A stretch of 64,000 nucleotides of DNA from Thiotrichaceae bacterium UBA973 (GCA_002292815.1 DBBX01000009.1:29676-93675), one strand, 5' to 3'; numbered from the stretch's first letter, positions 36,294 to 45,467 are shown. Translations and numbers: made by a program. Notes: generated by a model from the sequence alone, not told the origin.

Positions 36294-37463
36294 TCAGAAT
36301 TTGTAAATAGCAGAGAATTGTAATCGATCAAGATGCCCATCATTACCATTATTCAGTTCGCGATAGCCGTGCAACCATTCCAGTCCAAGTGTCATTTTCT
36401 GTATTGGGCTCCACAACAGATTTATATGTGATGATGCAAATATTTTATTGTTGGCCGCTGGACTAGTGCTAGTGTCTTGATCAGCATAGGTTGCACCGAA
36501 GACCAATGATGAGCGTAATGACTTTGCCCACCAATGTTGATAAGCAATGCTCCCACCCAGTATTTCGGTAAGATTTACCTTGCCAGTATTACTGATAGTC
36601 GCGTCGTTAAATGCGTTGAATGATAAATAGCGACCCAGAACATCACCATATGAAAGAACAAAACGGAGGTTGTCTTGAGTAGATAAATGTAATCGGCCTG
36701 CTATGTTTAGTGCTGCGCCCCATTTTTTATCATTATCTTCTGATATGACTTTGCCATCAGCGTTAATCTCTCTAATGATTCCAGCGACGGACATATTTCC
36801 CCATGAACCCGAGAATTTAATTTTTCCAATAATATCCGGGATCTGATCGTCATTCACCTGGAAGCTGCTGCCTGTTGTTGATGTAAATGTCGATTCTGCT
36901 TTTTCAAGAGCAAGGAATATCTCACCCCATGAGAGAGAAGCGTTATAACGGATCAATTCCTGACGGATAAGAAAATGACCTAAAGGGCCATTGGCATCAT
37001 TAATTTCCGGGTATGAAGATAAATTAGTGAATGTAGTATAGGTTTTTCCAATTGTGAAATTTCTATAAGAGCTGTACAAGTGTCGCAGTCGAGGTTCATT
37101 AGCAACATGTGAACGTCCTAAAGCATCTTTTTTTGAGTCAAAGAAATCAAACTCAATATAAGTTGATAAGCTGTTATCACCAACAGGCAAGTATAAGGTT
37201 GCCCAGACACGACTTTCCCGTAAATTTGCATCAACACTATTTTTACCAGTGTCTGGTATAGGAATACTTCTCGGTGAAAATGCTAAATCAGATTTACTGG
37301 TTCTTGGGCCGCCGACACTACTGGCATTATAAATAGTATCAATCTTTAATCTGCCACCAATGGATAATTTTACCCGAGCATCATGTTCCGCCTTCAATGG
37401 CGGTGAAAAGAAAAAAAGCAGGGTTAAAATAATGCTTATGGTCTGTACTAATCGTGAGCGCAT
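36294..37463 (-). CDS. DcaP-like trimeric outer-membrane porin
   Basis: A 389-residue beta-barrel protein with a signal peptide ending near LKA and a family-type start KLSIGGRLKIDTIYNA. The extracellular-loop pattern includes NLRESRVWATL, and the C-terminal beta-strand ends IYKF, the terminal Phe being typical of outer-membrane proteins. DcaP homologues import dicarboxylates and some antibiotics. ATG at 37463 is preferred. A GTG 21 bases upstream would overlap the cytochrome gene. It lies directly upstream of the SLC13 permease. Confidence 0.85.
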   Translation of the reverse strand: MRSRLVQTISIILTLLFFFSPPLKAEHDARVKLSIGGRLKIDTIYNASSVGGPRTSKSDLAFSPRSIPIPDTGKNSVDANLRESRVWATLYLPVGDNSLSTYIEFDFFDSKKDALGRSHVANEPRLRHLYSSYRNFTIGKTYTTFTNLSSYPEINDANGPLGHFLIRQELIRYNASLSWGEIFLALEKAESTFTSTTGSSFQVNDDQIPDIIGKIKFSGSWGNMSVAGIIREINADGKVISEDNDKKWGAALNIAGRLHLSTQDNLRFVLSYGDVLGRYLSFNAFNDATISNTGKVNLTEILGGSIAYQHWWAKSLRSSLVFGATYADQDTSTSPAANNKIFASSHINLLWSPIQKMTLGLEWLHGYRELNNGNDGHLDRLQFSAIYKF

Positions 37464-37473
37464 TATATTTACA

Positions 37474-37938
37474 TTACGGCTCACGGAATAATTGATGACA
37501 AGTATTACAAGTAGATTGTAGTTTTATATACAGAGCATCTATTTCTTTATAGTGATTTGTACCGATTTCACTTTTTAGTTCTATAGCTATCTCTCTAAGT
37601 TGATTGGTCATAGCGGTGAATGTCAATTGTTCTTCTTCGCCCAAACTTTGCAATGAGATAATGTTCGCCTGGTTACTAGCTGTTTTAGTCAGTGTAGTCG
37701 CTTCTTCAACAAGCAGTTCGATCTGTCTATGGCTTAATTTCTTGAGTTCAAGCTCTGTGTATTCTCGTTCGTAAATCAAGTTATTCAGGTTTTGCATGAT
37801 TTTTTTTACTTCATCACTATGTATCGCATTCAATATTGTTTTGCCAGTTTCTAATTTCTCCGAAACGTCATTGGCGAACAATAATGAGCTTGTTGTGATG
37901 AAGGTAATTAAAACCAGTGGTAGCATTTTTAAATACAT
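37474..37938 (-). CDS. Cytochrome c'-like monohaem protein
   Basis: A 154-residue exported protein with a signal peptide ending near LFA and a helical body rich in charged heptads. Its single haem motif, C144-NT-C147-H148, lies close to the C-terminus and is followed by QLFREP. That layout (haem at the end of a four-helix bundle) matches the cytochrome c'/b562-like group and not class I cytochromes. It is the first gene of the porin/permease operon, and a near-perfect FNR-type box lies upstream. Confidence 0.8.
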   Translation of the reverse strand: MYLKMLPLVLITFITTSSLLFANDVSEKLETGKTILNAIHSDEVKKIMQNLNNLIYEREYTELELKKLSHRQIELLVEEATTLTKTASNQANIISLQSLGEEEQLTFTAMTNQLREIAIELKSEIGTNHYKEIDALYIKLQSTCNTCHQLFREP

Positions 37939-37959
37939 TTCTATCTATTCAAATACCTT

Positions 37960-37973
37960 ATGATTAATATCAA
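37960..37973. promoter_or_regulatory. Near-consensus FNR-type box upstream of the cytochrome c'-like gene
   Basis: On the minus strand this reads TTGAT-ATTA-ATCAT, nine of ten matches. Its centre lies about 28 bases before the annotated start, so activation would need a different start or a short leader. It could instead be a repressor site. Confidence 0.3.
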
Positions 37974-38101
37974 CAATATAATATTATGCTAGAAAAATAT
38001 ATTGATCTGAAATAAGGTTTAACATGTGTTACTAATGATTGAAAGTTAATAATCCGTGAAACTCAGGTTTGAGGTTAGTTATAATAATTAAAGGTTAATA
38101 A

Positions 38102-39276
38102 ATGAATTTACTAAAAGATTTTATCAAATTAGAGGCAGCCAGCGGAATTATTCTTGTTTTTGCGGCTATTTTAGCCATGGTCATTGCAAATTCACCGCTC
38201 GATAAATTTTATGATTTGTTACTAGACTTGCCTGTTGAAATCAGAATTGGCCCATTGTTAATAGCAAAGCCGCTATTGTTATGGATTAATGATGGACTCA
38301 TGGCCGTATTTTTTTCCTGATCGGTCTGGAATTAAAACGTGAAATCATGGAAGGCGAGTTATCAGACCCGAGCAGTATTATTTTACCCGCGATGGGCGCC
38401 TTAGGAGGAATGGCTGTACCAGCAATAATTTACTCATGGATAAATTGGGGTGATGCAATAGCCATCAAAGGCTGGGCGATTCCAGCTGCGACTGATATCG
38501 CATTTGCAATTGGTATTCTGTTATTACTTGGGGATCGTATATCTACTAGCCTTAAGATTTTCCTTGTTTCTATTGCGATTATTGATGATATAGGGGCAAT
38601 TGTAATAATCGCTTTATTTTACACCAGTGATTTATCGTTAAATGCATTAATCATCGGATTGTCCTTGGTGCCTGTGCTTTATATTTTAAATAAAAAGAAT
38701 GTAACGAGTGTCATGCCCTATATTTTTATCGGGATTATTATGTGGACTGCAGTCCTTAAGTCAGGTGTTCATGCAACCTTGGCAGGTGTATTAGTCGCAT
38801 TTTTTATTCCTTTAAAATCTAATGAGAACCCTGAACGCTCGCCGCTTAAAGAACTTGAGCATGATCTGCATACTGTTGTGGCATATGGTGTGTTACCTGT
38901 TTTTGCTTTTGCAAACGCAGGTATTTCATTTGAAGGAATAGGACTAGATTATGTTTTACATCCAGTACCACTTGGCATCGCAGCAGGGTTATTCCTGGGT
39001 AAACAGCTAGGCGTTTTTGGTTTTTGTTGGGTGGCCTTGAAAACAGGACTGACTTCCCTGCCAAAGGGAATGGATCTTGTGCATCTTTATGGTATTTCAT
39101 TGTTATGCGGCGTTGGTTTCACTATGAGCCTTTTCGTAGGATCACTCGCTTTTGAAGAGACGGATGTTAATCTACTCTTTGATGAAAGGTTAGGTATTAT
39201 TATAGGTTCACTGTTATCGGGTGTGCTGGGTTATCTTGTTTTAAATTGGAGAGTCAAGAAGTCTAATCCAGCATAA
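38102..39276 (+). pseudogene. nhaA: Na+/H+ antiporter NhaA, frame interrupted in a T7 tract
   Basis: NhaA exchanges two H+ for one Na+. The first frame (MNLLKDFIKLEAASGIILVFAA to LINDGLMAVFF) stops at 38320. The next frame resumes with LIGLELKREIMEGELSD and continues to the end, including the conserved TDIAFAIGILLLLGDR and GGVGFTMSLF-type blocks. An eighth T in the T7 tract at 38309-38315 would restore an uninterrupted protein of about 391 residues, the normal length. The rest is intact, so the break is recent, is a sequencing error, or is bypassed by slippage. Confidence 0.92.
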
Positions 39277-39298
39277 CGATATATTCATTGTTATAAAT

Positions 39299-40219
39299 TT
39301 ACATGATTATACCTTGATCCCAATAAGGATTTTCACCAAAGTAATCGATAAGAAAATTAATTAATTCGCGCGTACGATGAGAGAGATAGCGTGTTTGCGG
39401 ATAAACTGCATAGGCATTTGCCTGAGGCAATTTAAAATTGCTCAGGACAGGGACTAAATCGCCTCTCGATATAGCCTGCCATGAAATAAACGTTGGACTA
39501 GAGACAATGCCGTGTCCAGAAATTGCCATGTCTTTTAGGAAATCGCCATTATTTGCAATTAGGTTTGAGGATACATTCACAATGTGTTTTGTTCCTTGCC
39601 TATCTTCCAATTTCCATTGTGATTTCCCTGAGACATTGTAATGAAGTAATCGATGGTTTTTTAGGTCGCTAGGAATTTTAGGCGTGCCAAATTGTTTTAA
39701 GTATTCTGGACTTGCACAAAGAATTATTTTTATAGGCGAAATCTTACGTGCTATTAAACTCGAATCCTTTAAGTCTCCAATACGAAATGCCAGATCCAGG
39801 CCCTCTTCAATTAAGTCAACTTGCCGATCAGAAAAGTTAATATTAATAACTAATTTAGGATTATTTTTTATAAATAGGTCTATTGCCTTGGATAAATGAC
39901 TTAATCCAAATGATAAGGGGACAGCAAGATTTATCGTGCCTTCTAAAGCAGTATTAGAATCAGTGGTCAGTGTGTTTAGCTCGGTCACATCATCAATGAT
40001 TTTGATGCCACGCTCGTAATAAGATTGACCTGCTTCGGTAAGGCTTGATTTGCGGGTTGTTCTATTGAGTAGTTTTACACCAAGACGGGTTTCCAGGTCG
40101 GCTAGGCGGCGGCTGACAGCGGATTTCGCCAAACCAAGTTGCTCAGCTGCACGGCTGATGCCCCCGGCATCGACCACACGTACGAACATACTCATATCCT
40201 CTAATTGACCCATTTCCAT
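39299..40219 (-). CDS. LysR-family regulator of a quinone-stress-type operon
   Basis: An LTTR of about 306 residues. The N-terminal helix-turn-helix is MSMFVRVVDAGGISRAAEQL followed by GLAKSAVSRRLADLE, and the effector domain spans about 95-300. ATG at 40219 is preferred over a TTG nine bases upstream. It is divergent from an FMN reductase/pirin/YqjG/cytochrome b561 operon and resembles regulators next to pirin genes in other gammaproteobacteria. A repeated GTTC/GAAC motif lies in the intergenic region. Confidence 0.92.
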   Translation of the reverse strand: MEMGQLEDMSMFVRVVDAGGISRAAEQLGLAKSAVSRRLADLETRLGVKLLNRTTRKSSLTEAGQSYYERGIKIIDDVTELNTLTTDSNTALEGTINLAVPLSFGLSHLSKAIDLFIKNNPKLVININFSDRQVDLIEEGLDLAFRIGDLKDSSLIARKISPIKIILCASPEYLKQFGTPKIPSDLKNHRLLHYNVSGKSQWKLEDRQGTKHIVNVSSNLIANNGDFLKDMAISGHGIVSSPTFISWQAISRGDLVPVLSNFKLPQANAYAVYPQTRYLSHRTRELINFLIDYFGENPYWDQGIIM

Positions 40220-40220
40220 A

Positions 40221-40246
40221 GTTCTCAAAAAGTGAACAATAAGTTC
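40221..40246. promoter_or_regulatory. Candidate LysR operator (GTTC-N9-GAAC-N5-GTTC)
   Basis: GTTC (40221), GAAC (40234) and GTTC (40243) form alternating dyads between the divergent LysR gene and its target operon. The first pair contains T-N11-A. This fits a LysR recognition/activation site, but the overlap with the regulator start is close. Confidence 0.4.
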
Positions 40247-40316
40247 TTATTATTGATGTTTATTCTAAAACTATCAACATATAAACTGCTTAGGAACTTA
40301 CATAATGAGGTGACCA

Positions 40317-40841
40317 GTGAAAATAATTGCATTTGGTGCGAGCAGTAGCAAAAAGTCGATCAATAAGCAGTTGGCTGCTTATGCTGTTAGCCTTTTGGAT
40401 GATGTCGAGGTAGAAGTATTAGATTTAAATGATTATGAACTGCCTTTGTTCAGTGAAGATAAAGAAGCTGAGATAGGTCAACCGGAATTGGCAAAAAAGT
40501 TCATTACCAAGATAGCTGAAAGTGATGCGTTGGTCGTATCCTTCGCAGAACATAATGGCTCCTATAGCGTTGCCTATAAAAACTTGTTCGACTGGAGCTC
40601 ACGTATCAATCCTAAAGTGTTTCAGAATAAGCCGATGTTGTTACTGTCTACATCGCCCGGGCCGGGGGGTGCTGCAAGTGTACTTTCTACGGCGGTTAAT
40701 TCAGCTCCATATTTTGATGGAGATGTTAAATCAAGTTTATCTGTTCCCAGTTTCTATGAAAATTTTGATATGGAAACAGGGCTTATAAAAAACAAAGTTA
40801 TAAATGACCAGTTAGTAAATGCTGTTCAGAGTCTAGTGTAA
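40317..40841 (+). CDS. NAD(P)H-dependent FMN reductase
   Basis: A 174-residue flavodoxin-fold reductase. The start MKIIAFGASSSKKSINKQLA matches the family, and GTG is the start with GAGGTG upstream. FMN-phosphate binding is at GASSSKKS, and the second motif VVSFAEHNGSYSVAYKNLFDW is typical of azoreductase/chromate-reductase-like proteins. It is the first gene of an operon regulated by the divergent LysR protein and likely reduces quinones or similar electrophiles. Confidence 0.9.
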   Translation: MKIIAFGASSSKKSINKQLAAYAVSLLDDVEVEVLDLNDYELPLFSEDKEAEIGQPELAKKFITKIAESDALVVSFAEHNGSYSVAYKNLFDWSSRINPKVFQNKPMLLLSTSPGPGGAASVLSTAVNSAPYFDGDVKSSLSVPSFYENFDMETGLIKNKVINDQLVNAVQSLV

Positions 40842-40864
40842 AAAATTAAATTTTAGATAAGAAT

Positions 40865-41707
40865 ATGAGCACACAAAATAGAGAATTAAAAATTGTTACA
40901 TCTGGCATCGCTGCTTCAGATGGAGACGGCGTAAAGTTAACCCGTATCATTGGGTCACCAGAAGTGAATATGCTGGATCCTTTTTTACTGTTTGATGCTT
41001 TTGAATCTGACCAGGCTGAAGACTATATTGGAGGTTTCCCAAGTCATCCGCATAGAGGATTTGAAACAGTGACATATCTTTTGGCCGGACAAATGCGTCA
41101 CAAAGATAATGCGGGTCATGAGGGCGTAATAGAACCTGGTGGTGTGCAATGGATGTCGGCAGCAAAAGGCATTGTGCATTCAGAAATGCCAGAGCAAAAA
41201 GATGGGCTACTGATGGGGTTTCAATTGTGGGTGAATTTACCCGCCGCTGAAAAAATGGGAGAGCCTGAGTATCAAGAATTTCCAGCTAATAAGATTTCTT
41301 TGGAACAACAAGAGAATGGTGCCGAGGTGCGTGTAATATCAGGCACGACTAATTATGGTACAAGCGGGCCAGTGATAAGTCGGCATACGCAGTCGATTTA
41401 TATGGATATTAGTTTGGCTAAAGGGCAAAGTTTTCAACAGACTATTGGTTTGGATGACAACACATTTATATTTGTCATTAATGGTGAGCTGTCTGTAGGC
41501 AATCGTAAGGAAAAGCTTAATAAACGGAACTTGGGCGTACTGCATAAAGGAAATAGTGTTTACGTCGAAACAGATGTTGAAAGCCGTTTTTTATTGGCAT
41601 CAGCAAGACCGTTGTTCGAACCGGTTGCACGTGGTGGTCCTTTTGTCATGAACACCAAAGCGGAAGTTTTACAGGCGTTTGAAGATTATCAAAACAACAG
41701 AATTTAG
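40865..41707 (+). CDS. Pirin-family protein
   Basis: A 280-residue bicupin. The N-terminal metal ligands are in PSHPHRGFETVTYLLAG and GIVHSEMP, and the second cupin is followed by a C-terminal domain. Bacterial pirins show quercetinase activity or act as redox sensors. It lies between the FMN reductase and the glutathionyl-hydroquinone reductase genes, and that order supports a role in quinone or flavonoid detoxification. A GGAACT-type site is not obvious, but the Met is well placed. Confidence 0.93.
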   Translation: MSTQNRELKIVTSGIAASDGDGVKLTRIIGSPEVNMLDPFLLFDAFESDQAEDYIGGFPSHPHRGFETVTYLLAGQMRHKDNAGHEGVIEPGGVQWMSAAKGIVHSEMPEQKDGLLMGFQLWVNLPAAEKMGEPEYQEFPANKISLEQQENGAEVRVISGTTNYGTSGPVISRHTQSIYMDISLAKGQSFQQTIGLDDNTFIFVINGELSVGNRKEKLNKRNLGVLHKGNSVYVETDVESRFLLASARPLFEPVARGGPFVMNTKAEVLQAFEDYQNNRI

Positions 41708-41716
41708 GAAAATAAA

Positions 41717-42700
41717 ATGGGAATGTTAGTTGATGGTAAATGGCATGACGTTTGGTATCCGACGGACGCAAGCAAAGGTCGGTTTGTTAGATCGGCTGCT
41801 CAGTTTAGAAATTGGGTGACCGAGGATGGTCGTGCAGGGCCTAGTGGACGCGCTGGTTTTAAGGCGGAAGCTGATAGATATCATTTATATGTATCGCACG
41901 CGTGCCCCTGGGCAAATCGCACATTAATTTTTCATGGCTTAAAGGGTTTGGAGGATATGATCTCATTCTCAGTGGTGCACTGGTACATGGGCGACGCGGG
42001 ATGGACATTTGCTGATGGTGTTGGTGTTATTGCAGATCCGATTATTAATGCTAAATGCCTCAGTGATGTATATCTTGAAGCCAATGAAATCTACTCAGGT
42101 AGAGTAACGGTACCTGTTTTATGGGATAAAAAAACTAATACTATCGTGTCAAATGAATCTTCAGAAATTATTCGTATGTTCAATAGTGCCTTTGATAATC
42201 TTGGCGCCAAAGTGGGTGATTATTATCCAAAAGTATCACGCAAAGAAATTGATGATATTAATGCGCGTGTATATGACACAGTCAATAATGGTGTTTATAA
42301 ATGTGGTTTTGCGACATCACAAGATGCTTATGAAGAGGCATTAACGCCATTGTTCGATACGCTGGATTGGTTGGAACAAAGACTATCATCACAACGCTAT
42401 TTATTAGGTAATGAAACTACTGAAGCAGATTGGCGTTTATTTACAACCTTAATTCGTTTTGACGCCGTATATGTTGGTCATTTTAAAACCAATCTGAAAC
42501 GCCTGGTAGATTATCCAAACCTCTGGGCATATACGCGAGATTTATATCAACACAAAGGTATCACGCCCTTGATCAACATGGACCATATTAAAAAGCACTA
42601 TTACGGGAGCCATAAGACTATTAATCCAACGGGTGTTGTGCCGGTAGGACCGATTATTAACTATGACGAGCCACATCGTAGAGATTCATCATGGGCTTAA
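41717..42700 (+). CDS. yqjG: Glutathionyl-hydroquinone reductase (YqjG/ECM4-like)
   Basis: A 327-residue Xi-class glutathione transferase that reduces glutathionyl-hydroquinones. Catalytic Cys63 lies in the SHACPWANRT motif, and the family block VVHWYMGDAGWTF follows. The C-terminal GST domain includes LGNETTEADWRLFTTLIRFD. Length is normal. It overlaps the cytochrome b561 gene by 10 bases and follows pirin by 9, so it is translationally linked with both. Confidence 0.93.
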   Translation: MGMLVDGKWHDVWYPTDASKGRFVRSAAQFRNWVTEDGRAGPSGRAGFKAEADRYHLYVSHACPWANRTLIFHGLKGLEDMISFSVVHWYMGDAGWTFADGVGVIADPIINAKCLSDVYLEANEIYSGRVTVPVLWDKKTNTIVSNESSEIIRMFNSAFDNLGAKVGDYYPKVSRKEIDDINARVYDTVNNGVYKCGFATSQDAYEEALTPLFDTLDWLEQRLSSQRYLLGNETTEADWRLFTTLIRFDAVYVGHFKTNLKRLVDYPNLWAYTRDLYQHKGITPLINMDHIKKHYYGSHKTINPTGVVPVGPIINYDEPHRRDSSWA

Positions 42701-43278
42701 AAAATACGTCTCAAAATTATGACGTTATTGCCAAGAGCCTACATTGGCTAACAGCGTTTCTTTTCCTAGTGTCTTATTGTTCCGTTTATTATCGACATTG
42801 GTTTACTGAAGAAAAAACTCCAGAAAACTGGACTGCCCTGCAGTTACACCTTTCTATAGGAATATCTCTCGCTGTTGTAATAATACTCAGGGTTATTTGG
42901 CGTAATACAGATACAGTTCCTGAAGCAGAACCCGGGACTCGGTTTGAAAATATGGCTGCACATGTTGGACACTATATTTTATACGCCATGATGATTAGCA
43001 TGCCGTTGACTGGTTATATTGGTACGGGGGTTAATACCGAGTATTTCTTTTTATTCGATATTCCAAAGTTTGAAGATACCGTAGTCTTTCAAACAGTCGT
43101 TGCAGACTGGATGGGCTTAGGCTTTAAGGAATTTGAAAAGCCGATTGATTTTTTCCATAAGGATATTATGGGGTCACTGATCGTCTGGTTGCTTATTCTC
43201 GGACATGTATCAGCTGCTTTATATCATCATCATATTAAGCATGATAGAACAATTATCAAAATGACATCAGGCGGATAG
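42691..43278 (+). CDS. Cytochrome b561-family membrane protein
   Basis: A 195-residue integral membrane protein with four helices and haem-ligand histidines in SLHWLTAF, QLHLSIGIS, AAHVGHYILYAM and LGHVSAALYHHHIKHD. It carries electrons at the inner membrane, probably from quinol. It is the last gene of the FMN reductase/pirin/YqjG operon, which suggests that membrane quinone redox state and cytosolic quinone reduction are handled together. Confidence 0.9.
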   Translation: MGLKNTSQNYDVIAKSLHWLTAFLFLVSYCSVYYRHWFTEEKTPENWTALQLHLSIGISLAVVIILRVIWRNTDTVPEAEPGTRFENMAAHVGHYILYAMMISMPLTGYIGTGVNTEYFFLFDIPKFEDTVVFQTVVADWMGLGFKEFEKPIDFFHKDIMGSLIVWLLILGHVSAALYHHHIKHDRTIIKMTSGG

Positions 43279-43285
43279 TGCCTAT

Positions 43286-43660
43286 TTAGTCACTTAGATC
43301 AAACGCAGATTTTATAGCATCAAATTTTGCATCAATGACATGTACGTTCGAATATCCCATCATTTCGAGCGTATGCGCAGATAAGGAAGCACGGCCACCA
43401 GCAGCACAATGTAGCAGTATTGGTGTGTTGTCTTCTGAGCAAACATTAGCTATTTTCATTTCCAGAAGACCACGAGGAATATTGCTTGAGTCATTCAGCT
43501 TCGTTTCTTCTGCTTCACCAGGCTCACGTACATCTATAATGACGGCGTCATCGTGACGGTCATAAAACATTTTTGCCGCGACTGGATCCATGCAATCACA
43601 GTGTGATTTGGCTCTTTCAACTAGTTCACTAACGGGAATGCTCATCGGGTCTCTCTTCAT
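43286..43660 (-). CDS. Rhodanese-like sulfurtransferase
   Basis: A 124-residue single-domain rhodanese. DAVIIDVREPGEAEE opens the domain, and the active-site Cys is in LLHCAAGGRASLSA. The CAAGGR active-site loop is typical of thiosulfate or persulfide sulfurtransferases. An extra N-terminal CDC pair may bind metal. It is convergent with the cytochrome b561 gene and divergent from the histone H1-like gene. Confidence 0.92.
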   Translation of the reverse strand: MKRDPMSIPVSELVERAKSHCDCMDPVAAKMFYDRHDDAVIIDVREPGEAEETKLNDSSNIPRGLLEMKIANVCSEDNTPILLHCAAGGRASLSAHTLEMMGYSNVHVIDAKFDAIKSAFDLSD

Positions 43661-43744
43661 GTAAATTTATTGTTTAATTATGTCCTATACTTCTTATTTG
43701 ACCAAGTGTTGTGAGTGTTTTGTCTAATAAATATTCATAACAAT

Positions 43745-43758
43745 TTGATACAGATCAA
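43745..43758. promoter_or_regulatory. FNR/Anr-type box upstream of the histone H1-like gene
   Basis: TTGAT-ACAG-ATCAA is a perfect consensus match. A centre at -41.5 places the transcript start near 43793, and TAATAT (43780-43785) sits where the -10 box should be. This is the textbook class II FNR-activated layout toward the plus-strand gene at 43829. Confidence 0.6.
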
Positions 43759-43828
43759 GGATAAATGCGGTTTATTTACTAATATGTATCTGTGATGGAA
43801 TAAATATTCGTTAAGTGGAGAAGGCGTG

Positions 43829-44230
43829 ATGGTGGAAGCAAAGAAAAAAGTAAGCAAGAAGAAAACTGTAATCAAAAAAAAGACGGCTCGAAAAAAAACG
43901 GCATCATCACAAGTGCGTGCGGCAGTAAATAGCCGGCAAGCATTATCTGATAGACTTAAGCAAGATCTTGATGCAACTAAAGATGCCCTTCGACATGCAA
44001 GGCTTGCTGCAGGGGAAGATTTAAAGCTGGCCAAAAAAGCTGCGCAGGATGAAATTTCTGTATTAAAAAGTCAACTCAAGTCGGCACTCAAGCGTGAAAA
44101 GCAGTTGATGAAAATCAGCGAAAAAAAGATTCATAAAATGTTGGTTGCGGGTGAAAAGTGGGAGAAAAAACAGTTGGTCAACATCAAGAAAGCGACAGAA
44201 AAAGCAATCCGCAATATAAAGAAAAAATAA
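43829..44230 (+). CDS. Lysine-rich histone H1-like/coiled-coil protein
   Basis: A 133-residue basic protein. The N-terminal third is a Lys-Ala-Thr repeat (KKKVSKKKTVIKKKTARKK), as in bacterial H1-like proteins. The remainder is a long charged coiled coil. ATG at 43829 is eight bases after GGAG, and a GTG codon directly precedes it in frame. A nucleoid-associated role is inferred from composition alone. The perfect FNR box upstream suggests low-oxygen induction. Confidence 0.75.
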   Translation: MVEAKKKVSKKKTVIKKKTARKKTASSQVRAAVNSRQALSDRLKQDLDATKDALRHARLAAGEDLKLAKKAAQDEISVLKSQLKSALKREKQLMKISEKKIHKMLVAGEKWEKKQLVNIKKATEKAIRNIKKK

Positions 44231-44396
44231 GTCCGGTTTATTTCTCGTCAATCTGATCAAGGCACGGAAAAGTATCTCTACCTAATATGCCATTCAGGTA
44301 TAATATCGATATATCAAAATTAAGGAATTGTTTCCAAGTAAACACATTCCTGTTTTTTTAGTGCCAATTCCCATTTAAAACACATAGTTAATTGTT

Positions 44397-45467
44397 ATGT
44401 CCAAAGAATTGAAAAATGATCGGTTTCTAAAAGCGTTATTGGGTCAACCCGTTGATATGACGCCAGTATGGATGATGCGTCAAGCAGGGCGCTACTTACC
44501 AGAATATCGCGCTACACGCGAAAAGGCGGGTGATTTTGTCACTTTATGCCAAACGCCAGACCTGGCTTGTGAAGTCACTATGCAACCGCTGGAACGCTAC
44601 CCGCTAGATGCAGCAATCTTGTTTTCGGATATCCTGACGATTCCTGATGCCATGGGTCTTGGTTTGAAGTTAATAGAATCTGTTGGCCCCAAGTTTGATA
44701 ATCCGATAACTTCTTTGGCCGATATTCAGAATCTACCCATGCCTGATCCTGAAGATGAGTTAGGTTATGTAATGGATGCGGTGCGACTAATTCGAAAAGA
44801 ATTGGATGGTAGTGTGCCATTGATAGGCTTTGCCGGTAGTCCATGGACATTAGCAACCTATATGATAGAAGGTGGCTCGAGTAAAGATTTTGGTAAGATA
44901 AAAAAGATGCTCTATCAGGAACCGGATACCTTGCATCTCTTACTAGATCATGTTGCCAAGGCTGTAGTTCTTTATTTGAACGCACAGATAAATGCAGGTG
45001 CGCAAGTGATTCAGATTTTTGATACATGGGGTGGTGTCTTAACGACACCGGCTTATCATGCATTTTCTCTTGCTTACATGAAACAAATTCTCAATGAATT
45101 AAAACGAGAACATGAAGGCCATAAAATACCTGTTATTTTGTTTACAAAAGGTGCCGCTGGCTGGATTGAAGATATTGCTAATACGGGTTGTGATGCTGTT
45201 GGGCTTGATTGGATGCAGGATATTGGTCAGGTTCGATCAAAAATAGGTGATCGCGTTGCATTACAAGGCAATATGGATCCTGCCATTTTAAAGTCCAACC
45301 CAGAGGCAATACGAAATGAAGTTGCATTGATACTAAAAAGTTTTGGCGATGGTTCTGGTCATGTCTTTAATCTGGGGCATGGTATTACGCCAGACATTGA
45401 TCCGGAGAATGCAGGTGTATTTATCAATGCGGTACATGAGTTGAGTGCGCATTATCACAGCAATTAG
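44397..45467 (+). CDS. hemE: Uroporphyrinogen decarboxylase
   Basis: Decarboxylates uroporphyrinogen III to coproporphyrinogen III in haem synthesis. The 356-residue length is normal. Hallmarks are RFLKALLGQPVDMTPVWMMRQAGRYLPEYR, ILFSDILTIPDAMG, GFAGSPWTLATYMIEGGSS, LQGNMDPAIL and FNLGHGITPDI. No strong Shine-Dalgarno is visible. In Pseudomonas it directly follows gltD, as I recall, but here about 30 kb of accessory DNA intervenes. The DUF368 gene follows closely. Confidence 0.97.
   Translation: MSKELKNDRFLKALLGQPVDMTPVWMMRQAGRYLPEYRATREKAGDFVTLCQTPDLACEVTMQPLERYPLDAAILFSDILTIPDAMGLGLKLIESVGPKFDNPITSLADIQNLPMPDPEDELGYVMDAVRLIRKELDGSVPLIGFAGSPWTLATYMIEGGSSKDFGKIKKMLYQEPDTLHLLLDHVAKAVVLYLNAQINAGAQVIQIFDTWGGVLTTPAYHAFSLAYMKQILNELKREHEGHKIPVILFTKGAAGWIEDIANTGCDAVGLDWMQDIGQVRSKIGDRVALQGNMDPAILKSNPEAIRNEVALILKSFGDGSGHVFNLGHGITPDIDPENAGVFINAVHELSAHYHSN

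Noticed and set aside
43841..43920. Possible simple-sequence repeat or CRISPR-like element in the A-rich N-terminus of the H1-like gene
   Set aside because: It is in-frame lysine codons of the protein, with no fixed repeat unit or spacers.
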